From an uncultured Ruminococcus sp. (GTDB lineage: Bacteria; Bacillota; Clostridia; Oscillospirales; Ruminococcaceae), in assembly GCA_937926145.1 (NCBI GenBank), contig CALANW010000067.1:1-18571 (forward strand): 18,571 nucleotides of DNA, given 5' to 3'. Shown piece after piece: positions 13,792-18,571 of this stretch; position 1 is the stretch's first letter, and each line of letters opens with the position of its first letter. The notes under the pieces are model-generated. The model searched no databases. It was not told the origin of the DNA and worked only from the letters and a program-made list of their open reading frames with translations. The position numbers and the translations under genes are program-made.

Positions 13792-14652
13792 TTACTGAAC
13801 AGTTGTGATGTCAGAACCGAACCACTTTTCGGAGATCTCGCCGAGCTTACCGTCAGCTTTCATTTCGGAAAGTGTCTGCTGAACCTTATCACGAAGTGCG
13901 TTGTCGTTCTTTCTGAAGCCGATAGCGTACTCTTCTTCTTCGAGTCCGTCAGAAAGGAGAACGTAGTCCTTGCCGCTTTCCTTGATCTCATAGTTTGCAA
14001 CTACGGAATCCATAAATACTGCGTCAACGAGGTTGAGTTCGAGCTGCTGGAGGCATTCAACGTTTGTTGCGAGTGCATTTTCTGTAATGTTAAGACCTGC
14101 GTTCTCAAGAATTTCCTGTGCTGTTGAGCCGCTCTGTACTGCAACTGTCTTGCCGTCGAGGTCAGCCTGAGAAGCGATAGCGCTGTCTGCTGTTACAACG
14201 AATACCATTTCATTCTTCATATAAGGTTCGCTGAGGTTCATAACTTCCTGTCTTGAAGCGTTGATAGACATACCGTTCCAGATGCAGTCGATCTTGCCCG
14301 AGTCGAGGTCCTGTTCCTTTGTATCCCAGTCGATAGGCTGCTTAACGAGCTTAACGCCGAGTCTTGCGCAAACTTCTTCTGCGCAGTCGATGTCGAAGCC
14401 GACAATCTCGTCGTTCTCGTCTGTGTAGCCCATTGGCTTGAATGTAGCGTCAAGACCGAGGATAAATTCGCCCGAATCGAGTACCTTCTGGAGCGAGTTG
14501 TCTTCGCCCGTTGCTTCTTCTGTTACAGCAGCAGTGTCTGTAGTGTCAGCGGCTGTTGTTGTTTCGTCCGATGTGCTGTTGGAGTTTCCGCAGCCTGCGA
14601 GCATTGCGGGAACAAGAGCCATTACGGCGATAAGCTTTGCTAATTTTTTCAT
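13792..14652 (-). CDS. Amino-acid ABC transporter substrate-binding lipoprotein
   Basis: The 286-residue product has a signal peptide with lipobox LAGC (Cys21), a Ser/Thr/Ala linker (about 22-52) and then a periplasmic-binding-protein type 2 fold (SBP_bac_3). The pattern FILGLDATFKPMGYTDENDEIVGFDIDCAEEV and the later GKTVAVQSGSTAQ and AIGFRKND segments are typical of family 3 proteins that bind polar amino acids, cystine or arginine. It would pass its ligand to a permease-ATPase pair. No permease or ATPase gene is beside it, so it must work with components encoded elsewhere. AGGGAAAG lies before the ATG and a promoter at 14710-14738. Which amino acid is bound cannot be read from the sequence. 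Confidence 0.93.
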   Translation of the reverse strand: MKKLAKLIAVMALVPAMLAGCGNSNSTSDETTTAADTTDTAAVTEEATGEDNSLQKVLDSGEFILGLDATFKPMGYTDENDEIVGFDIDCAEEVCARLGVKLVKQPIDWDTKEQDLDSGKIDCIWNGMSINASRQEVMNLSEPYMKNEMVFVVTADSAIASQADLDGKTVAVQSGSTAQEILENAGLNITENALATNVECLQQLELNLVDAVFMDSVVANYEIKESGKDYVLLSDGLEEEEYAIGFRKNDNALRDKVQQTLSEMKADGKLGEISEKWFGSDITTVQ

Positions 14653-14709
14653 ATTCTTTCCCTAACCTTTCTTAAACAAGGCATAAAAGCCCTTTAAAAT
14701 ACAAAGCTA

Positions 14710-14738
14710 ATAATACCACATCTTAATATTAAAGTAAA
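14710..14738 (-). promoter_or_regulatory. Promoter for the substrate-binding protein gene
   Basis: On the minus strand, TTTACT (14733-14738) and TATTAT (14710-14715) are separated by 17 bases, ending 57 bases before the start codon. Confidence 0.6.
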
Positions 14739-14783
14739 GCAATAAAGCAAAGCTTTGGGATTTTGTATCAAATCCGTCCGAAA

Positions 14784-14802
14784 AAGCCTTGCTTTTTATT
14801 GC
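14784..14802 (-). terminator. Weak intrinsic terminator after the S41 peptidase gene
   Basis: On the minus strand, AAAAAGC-AAG-GCTTTTT forms a seven-bp hairpin ending in T residues, about 30 bases after the stop codon at 14833. Confidence 0.45.
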
Positions 14803-14832
14803 AATTCACAATAGGAAGACTGTGTTGTTATA

Positions 14833-15753
14833 CTAATTCAGCAGTTCCAGCGCAAAGTCAAAGCTCTCATCATCGCTTTTTTCATAGTCGGGAGAAATGC
14901 CGTTCTCGCTGAAAGTTTCTTTTCCGCCGCTGCACATCAGCGATGATACAAAAATAAAATCATGACCGTCATTGAACGTTTTGAATGCATATGTAAAATT
15001 CTTTCCGTAGGTCTTTGTGCCGACAACGGAAACCTTGTCCCCGAAATCGGACTGCATACAGAATATCATTGCTTCGGCGGAGCTTGCGGTGTTCTCATTG
15101 CAGAGAAAAACAAGCCTGTCAAAGCCGATCATTTTGTCGGTTTTTGACTTGTGTTCAACAGTCCTGTTGTCGCCAACTTCGGTCATAACGATCTCGCCTT
15201 TATTGTAAAAAAGCGAAAGGACTTTTGAAAGCTCGTCAATGCTTCCGCCTGAATTGTCGCGCAGGTCGATAATGAATTTGTCCGAGCTTTTGAGCAGATC
15301 GGAATACTGCATAAGACTGCTGTAGGTTTCTTTCAGTGTAAAATCACTCAGCTTTATGCAGCATATCCCGCCCTCGGCTGTGACGGTTGTTTCGCCCGCT
15401 TCCGCAAAAAGATTTTCCACACGCTCCGACTCTGCTTTGCTGAAAATGCGGTTATACTCGGCGAGCCGTTCGGGTTCGTATTGGTTGATATCATCAAGAA
15501 CAAGCTTGTAAACATAATTTTCAAAGTTTCCGTAAGAACCCTCGTCATATATATCACCAAGCTTTTTCCGCATTGCACCGTCAAGATTTTCCTGAGAATA
15601 ATAGTATTCCGTGAGGTATTCTTTCAGACCGGCAAGCTTATCGCTTTGTATATGCTTTATCAGAAGTATATTGAATATCACCAATATAACGATGATGAAA
15701 ATATAGATCCCGTCACCCTTTTTGCCTTGCTTTTTGACCTTATCTGCGTTCAT
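14833..15753 (-). CDS. S41-family peptidase without a PDZ domain, membrane-anchored
   Basis: The 306-residue product has a basic N-terminus and one membrane helix (about 17-33), with the rest outside. The C-terminal half holds the S41 (C-terminal processing peptidase) core: FIIDLRDNSGG (160-170), then NENTASSAEA with the predicted nucleophile Ser224, and GTKTYGKNF with the predicted catalytic Lys251. The PDZ domain found in most CtpA-type peptidases is absent; residues 40-120 look helical instead. Members without PDZ (Tsp-like or tail-specific relatives) exist, but the substrate here is unknown. AGGAGG lies about nine bases before the ATG. The gene follows the GNAT gene by 37 bases and is probably its operon partner. 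Confidence 0.9.
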   Translation of the reverse strand: MNADKVKKQGKKGDGIYIFIIVILVIFNILLIKHIQSDKLAGLKEYLTEYYYSQENLDGAMRKKLGDIYDEGSYGNFENYVYKLVLDDINQYEPERLAEYNRIFSKAESERVENLFAEAGETTVTAEGGICCIKLSDFTLKETYSSLMQYSDLLKSSDKFIIDLRDNSGGSIDELSKVLSLFYNKGEIVMTEVGDNRTVEHKSKTDKMIGFDRLVFLCNENTASSAEAMIFCMQSDFGDKVSVVGTKTYGKNFTYAFKTFNDGHDFIFVSSLMCSGGKETFSENGISPDYEKSDDESFDFALELLN

Positions 15754-15790
15754 AGCTGTTGTCCTCCTAAGGTTGTTGTTTTTGCGGATA

Positions 15791-16396
15791 TCAGAGCTTT
15801 ATTCCGCATTTTGCCACAGCTTCGGCGGAAAGCCCGTTCACATTTATAAATTCGGGCGGAGCATCGGGATGAGGGGTAAGAATTTTCTCCATCCAGATCA
15901 TATCGTACCAGCGGTCAAATTTGTAACCGCACTTTACGAAGCCGCCGACATATCGGTAGCCGAGATGAGCGTGAAAATCCTCGCTGTTTCGGTCAAGATG
16001 CTCGTCTGCCTCGCCCGAAGGTACGCCGATGCAGGCGCAGAGGTTGTAAACATTCATTTCCGCAAGCAGTTTTTCAAGCGTGTCATAAAGCTTCTTGCCC
16101 ACGCCGTGCCTTCTGTATGCCATATCGACATATATCGAGGTCTCGACCGAGTGTTCATACGCTTTTCTGCCGACAAAAGGGCTTACATAGGCGTAGCCGA
16201 CCATTTTGCCGTCGAGCTCTGCGCATATATAAGGGTATTTCTGCTTCGTTTTAGCTATTCTCGCTTCAAATTCCTCTGCCGTCGGAGGTTCATATTCAAA
16301 GGTTATCGCCGTTTCAAGGACATAAGGCTTATATATCTCCGAAATAGCCTTTGCATCGGAAACTTCGGCGAATCTTACTGTAATTTCATCGTTCAT
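15791..16396 (-). CDS. GNAT acetyltransferase, phosphinothricin acetyltransferase-like
   Basis: I start the gene at 16396, where GGAAG lies about ten bases upstream; the longer frame crosses the promoter. The 201-residue product has the GNAT core: VRFAEVSDAKAISEIYKPYVLETAITFEY at the N-terminus, a central beta-strand pair VGYAYVSPF, the acetyl-CoA loop RRHGVGKKLY (about residues 94-103), and HLGYRYVGGFVKCGYKFDRWYDMIWMEK, all in the order of the PAT/YwnH group. Such enzymes acetylate the amino group of small substrates such as methionine sulfoximine, sulfone or phosphinothricin. The physiological substrate here is unknown. It is the first gene of a unit with the S41 peptidase and is divergent from the MATE exporter. 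A palindrome lies in its promoter spacer. Confidence 0.93.
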   Translation of the reverse strand: MNDEITVRFAEVSDAKAISEIYKPYVLETAITFEYEPPTAEEFEARIAKTKQKYPYICAELDGKMVGYAYVSPFVGRKAYEHSVETSIYVDMAYRRHGVGKKLYDTLEKLLAEMNVYNLCACIGVPSGEADEHLDRNSEDFHAHLGYRYVGGFVKCGYKFDRWYDMIWMEKILTPHPDAPPEFINVNGLSAEAVAKCGIKL

Positions 16397-16421
16397 AAAA
16401 GAACACTTCCTTTCGAGTTCG

Positions 16422-16450
16422 ATTATAGCACTAAAAGTGCGAAAATGCAA
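16422..16450 (-). promoter_or_regulatory. Sigma-A promoter with spacer palindrome for the GNAT gene
   Basis: On the minus strand, TTGCAT (16445-16450) and a perfect TATAAT (16422-16427) are 17 bases apart. The spacer contains GCACT-TTT-AGTGC (16428-16440), a possible repressor site placed directly between the two boxes. Confidence 0.78.
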
Positions 16451-16474
16451 GAAAAATCGGGCAAAAATTCAAAC

Positions 16475-16503
16475 TTGACAACATAATTCCGCTGTGCTAT
16501 AAT
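16475..16503 (+). promoter_or_regulatory. Consensus sigma-A promoter for the MATE gene
   Basis: TTGACA (16475-16480) and TATAAT (16498-16503) are both perfect and 17 bases apart. The gene start follows 33 bases after the -10 box, so the leader is short. Confidence 0.88.
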
Positions 16504-16536
16504 CATTGAATATTTCTGAAAATGGGAGTGAAGTGA

Positions 16537-17910
16537 ATGAAAGAGAAAAACAGTATATACCGCCGTGCGCTGATGCTCGCCGTGCCGATGATGATACAGA
16601 ACGGCATTACGAATATGGTCGGACTTGTTGACAGCGTTATGGTGGGAAGCCGCGGAACGGAGGCAATGACGGCGGTAACGATAGTCGGTCAGCTTATTTT
16701 CGTATTCAACCTCGGCATCTTCGGGGGAATTTCCGGACCGGGCATCTACGCCGCGCAGTTTTACGGTCAGGGTAATACCGAGGGCTTTCGCAGTGCGATA
16801 CGAATGAAGCGCTTTATATGCGCGGCGTTCCTTGTTGTAGGAGTGCTGGCATTTCTGTTCGGGGACGAATTTCTTATCGGACTTTATCTCAAAGGCGAAA
16901 GCGGCTCGATAGATGCGGCGCTCACGATGCAGAACGCAAAGGACTACCTGCGGATAATGCTGCTCGGACTGCTCCCGTTCGTTGTGACGCAGATATATGC
17001 AAGTTCACTGCGTGAATCGGGCGACAGCATAAAGCCAATGGTCGCAGGCGTTTCATCGGTCGTTGTAGATATAGTGTTCAACTATCTGCTCATATTCGGT
17101 AAGTTCGGTTTTCCCGAGCTTGGCGTAAGGGGCGCGGCGATAGCGACCGTCCTCGCAAGATTTGTCGAAATGCTCGTTGTGGTTGTATGGGCGAATCTTC
17201 GCAGAGATAAGCACGAATTTTTGCAGGGACTTTATAAGACATTCCTCGTCCCGAAAGACCTCGCGCTCAAAATGTTCAAAAAGGGTACACCGATATTCCT
17301 CAACGAATTTCTGTGGGCGGGCGCGATAGCAGTCCTTACGCAGACTTATGCTACAAGAGGACTTGAAATAGTCGCAGGAATGAACATCTCGAACGCACTC
17401 TGCAACCTGCTTAACGTAGTGTTCGTAGCGCTCGGAAATGCTGTCGGAATACTCATAGGTCAGACCCTCGGAGCAGGTCAGTATGAAAAGGCGAAAAAGG
17501 ATTCATTCTCGCTGATGAAGTTCACGGGCGGCGTGTGTCTTATCCTCACGGCGGCGCTGATATCGGTGTCGAAAGTCTTTCCGCTCGTCTATGATACCAC
17601 GGACGATGTGCGCTCGCTCGGAACAAGCTTCATCATCATAACAGCGGCGTTTTTCCCCGTTCAAGGTTACCTCAACGCGATGTATTTCACCCTGCGTTCG
17701 GGAGGAAAAACATTCGTGACGTTCCTCTTTGACAGCGTGTTCTCGTGGGTGTTCTCCGTGCCGCTGGCGTATGTTCTCTGCACCTTTACAACACTGCCGA
17801 TACTTCCCGTTTACACGATAGTTTGTGCGGCTGACATTATAAAAGTCGTTATAGGATATATCCTTATAAGAAAAGGCGTTTGGATAAGCAGGATAGTGGA
17901 TAATGCGTAA
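16537..17910 (+). CDS. MATE family efflux transporter
   Basis: The 457-residue product has about twelve membrane segments in two MatE repeats (about 15-175 and 235-400). The N-terminal ALMLAVPMMIQNGITNMVGLVDSVMVG block and the later NALCNLLNVVFVALGNAVGILIGQTLGAG segment are family hallmarks. MATE proteins export drugs or metabolites in exchange for sodium ions or protons. The substrate cannot be predicted from the sequence. The start follows GGGAG by about seven bases. It is a single gene, divergent from the GNAT-S41 unit, and the pairing of an exporter with an N-acetyltransferase may reflect detoxification, which is inference. Its stop codon runs straight into TAATGCG repeats at the edge of repeat copy C. 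Confidence 0.95.
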   Translation: MKEKNSIYRRALMLAVPMMIQNGITNMVGLVDSVMVGSRGTEAMTAVTIVGQLIFVFNLGIFGGISGPGIYAAQFYGQGNTEGFRSAIRMKRFICAAFLVVGVLAFLFGDEFLIGLYLKGESGSIDAALTMQNAKDYLRIMLLGLLPFVVTQIYASSLRESGDSIKPMVAGVSSVVVDIVFNYLLIFGKFGFPELGVRGAAIATVLARFVEMLVVVVWANLRRDKHEFLQGLYKTFLVPKDLALKMFKKGTPIFLNEFLWAGAIAVLTQTYATRGLEIVAGMNISNALCNLLNVVFVALGNAVGILIGQTLGAGQYEKAKKDSFSLMKFTGGVCLILTAALISVSKVFPLVYDTTDDVRSLGTSFIIITAAFFPVQGYLNAMYFTLRSGGKTFVTFLFDSVFSWVFSVPLAYVLCTFTTLPILPVYTIVCAADIIKVVIGYILIRKGVWISRIVDNA

Positions 17911-18085
17911 TGCGTAATATTTAAATTCGGAATGCGGAATTCGGAATTATTTATGCTCCGTAAATCACTGCAAGACACCTGACTCCGTAGGGGCGGATTC
18001 TATATCCGCCCGTTTGCAAACCCTTTATTTTAGGCTGATTTTCTGTATGGGACGGGTCATCCATCCTGCGCCGCAAGGTGTTTGT
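17903..18085. repeat. Interspersed repeat, copy C
   Basis: Starting at the MATE stop codon, TAATGCG is repeated, followed by AATTCGGAATGCGGAATTCGG, module GTAGGGGCGGATTC-TATATCCGCCCG (17987-18012) and the second module TGTATGGGACGGGTCATCCATCC with GCGCCGCAAGG (18044-18078). It is a single-orientation copy with no inverted half, so it represents the basic unit doubled in copy A. Confidence 0.82.
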
Positions 18086-18154
18086 TATGAGCGGTAAACA
18101 CAGTACGATTATATTTTGCTCCGCATTTTTTTCTATGGAATAAATTCAAAAGTC

Positions 18155-18194
18155 TTGACAATACTATATTTCTGTGATATAATAATCACAGAAA
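18155..18194 (+). promoter_or_regulatory. Consensus promoter with operator-like dyad
   Basis: TTGACA (18155-18160) and TATAAT (18178-18183) are perfect and 17 bases apart. A perfect 10-bp inverted repeat, TTTCTGTGAT (18169-18178) and ATCACAGAAA (18185-18194), is centred on the -10 box, the usual place for a repressor to block initiation. Confidence 0.82.
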
Positions 18195-18266
18195 TGAACA
18201 ATCGATGAACCCACTAAGTTCACCAAAAAAGAAAACACGCAGAGCTGTCACTCTGCGTGTTTTTTT
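18190..18266 (+). ncRNA. Predicted short RNA gene, about 75-80 nt
   Basis: A consensus promoter is followed, about 50 bases after the expected start, by the terminator at 18234-18266. The transcript has no ribosome binding site and would contain a small TGAAC/GTTCA hairpin (near 18205-18222) and the terminator stem. It points towards the microprotein remnant on the other strand and shares the terminator with it. I recognise no Rfam family. The 5' end is estimated from the -10 box. Confidence 0.65.
18232..18266. terminator. Strong bidirectional terminator
   Basis: AACACGCAGAG (18234-18244) pairs perfectly with CTCTGCGTGTT (18251-18261) around a six-base loop. Seven T residues follow on the plus strand. 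On the minus strand the stem is followed by TTTTCTTTTTT. Confidence 0.88.
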
Positions 18267-18284
18267 GTGCTGTGCTGCCTTGTT

Positions 18285-18377
18285 TTACTTCTTTCGTCTG
18301 TTCAGCCACTTGCAGATAGTTTCAAACATATAATTTGAAACTATTCCTGCTATAACAGAGATAATACTAATTCTCGA
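18285..18377 (-). pseudogene. 5'-truncated membrane microprotein remnant
   Basis: On the minus strand the frame ending at the TAA at 18285-18287 encodes ISIISVIAGIVSNYMF followed by ETICKWLNRRKK. That is one hydrophobic helix ending in a Lys/Arg-rich tail, like small membrane toxins or holin-like peptides; from memory, microproteins with an (I)CKWL-type end recur in Clostridia. No ATG, GTG or TTG lies upstream in frame: a TGA occurs at 18378-18380, inside the palindromic element whose edge is at 18368. The coding region holds a perfect 11-bp hairpin (18316-18326 with 18334-18344). It faces the short RNA gene across a shared terminator. An ATT start cannot be excluded. Confidence 0.55.
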
Positions 18378-18518
18378 TCAACCTATAGACAAACTCTCGG
18401 CTATAATAAGTTCATTCTGCGTCAAGCTCCCTTGTCAGGCGACAGCCTGTCTGCGGTCGCTTTCCTTGACTGAACTTATTCTATCTGTCGATTTTGTCTA
18501 TAGAACGATCAAGAATTA
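18368..18518. mobile_element. 151-bp palindromic MITE-like element
   Basis: The ends TAATTCTCGATCAACCTATA and (reverse complement of the right end) TAATTCTTGATCGTTCTATA continue into a shared GACAAA; 22 of 26 positions agree. Inside, AATAAGTTCA and TGAACTTATT, GTCAAG and CTTGAC, and CAGGC and GCCTG pair in nested order, so the whole can fold into one long hairpin. TA at each edge fits a TA target duplication. No coding capacity. Confidence 0.7.
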
Positions 18519-18539
18519 GAGCCTGTTCACATTAAAGTG

Positions 18540-18568
18540 TTGCGATTTTTGTGAAAACATATTATAAT
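18540..18568 (+). promoter_or_regulatory. Promoter reading out of the window
   Basis: TTGCGA (18540-18545) and a perfect TATAAT (18563-18568) are 17 bases apart, reading rightwards beyond the window end. The gene it serves is not visible. Confidence 0.6.
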
Positions 18569-18571
18569 AAA

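Noticed and set aside
15722..16486. Open frame of 254 codons opposite the GNAT gene
   Set aside because: The minus-strand frame carries a full GNAT pattern and promoter; the plus-strand frame has neither start signal nor motif.
18205..18333. Open frame of 42 codons on the plus strand, with a hydrophobic middle
   Set aside because: It has no ribosome binding site and runs straight through the strong terminator at 18232-18266, so a full transcript is unlikely.
18368..18518. Invertible promoter switch because of inverted ends
   Set aside because: The repeats are imperfect, no promoter is visible inside and no recombinase gene is nearby; a MITE-like element or hairpin RNA explains it better.

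Overview
The window looks like chromosomal DNA from an anaerobic, Gram-positive, Clostridia-type organism, most likely in the Ruminococcus/Oscillospiraceae range. The evidence is strong AGGAGG-type ribosome binding sites, near-consensus sigma-A promoters with 17-bp spacers, several lipobox lipoproteins, the aroQ-pepP-efp gene order of Firmicutes, an FMN riboswitch in front of a RibU-type ECF transporter, and short interspersed repeats carrying GTAGGGGCGGAT modules. This is an inference from sequence and family knowledge; no database was searched. I see no rRNA, tRNA, CRISPR array, prophage or complete insertion sequence.

Layout. 1-1200: an unknown lipoprotein (+) converging on a small DUF378 membrane protein (-) over a shared bidirectional terminator. 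1366-2954 (-): a YpsA/SLOG-family protein followed by a divergent LytR-CpsA-Psr-like membrane protein. 3142-4290 (+): alanine racemase, divergent from ypsA. 4293-4685: a palindromic repeat element filling the whole gap between the convergent alr and ribU. 4683-8263 (-): aroQ, pepP, efp, a zinc-ribbon protein of the CD1247 type, then an FMN riboswitch and ribU. 8343-11937 (-): a large YfhO-type membrane protein and a two-domain lipoprotein, each with its own promoter and a related terminator-like hairpin in the leader. 12238-13104 (-): an endonuclease IV-like TIM barrel protein. 13105-13791: gene-free, with a second repeat copy and several hairpins. 13792-14652 (-): an orphan amino-acid-type ABC substrate-binding lipoprotein. 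14833-16396 (-): a GNAT acetyltransferase and an S41 peptidase, divergent from a MATE exporter (16537-17910, +). 17903-18571: a third repeat copy, a predicted short RNA gene with an operator-like promoter, a 5'-truncated membrane microprotein on the opposite strand, and a 151-bp palindromic element.

Most genes are housekeeping or cell-envelope functions: D-alanine supply, shikimate pathway, translation of polyproline stretches, riboflavin uptake, envelope glycosylation, efflux. The least explained part is the right end. There a 75-80 nt RNA gene and a microprotein remnant converge on one bidirectional terminator, the layout of Fst- and TxpA/RatA-type type I toxin-antitoxin loci. A palindromic, MITE-like element cuts off the 5' end of the microprotein reading frame. 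The other signals worth a second look are the repeat family abutting stop codons and the paired leader hairpins of the yfhO-like gene and its upstream lipoprotein gene.
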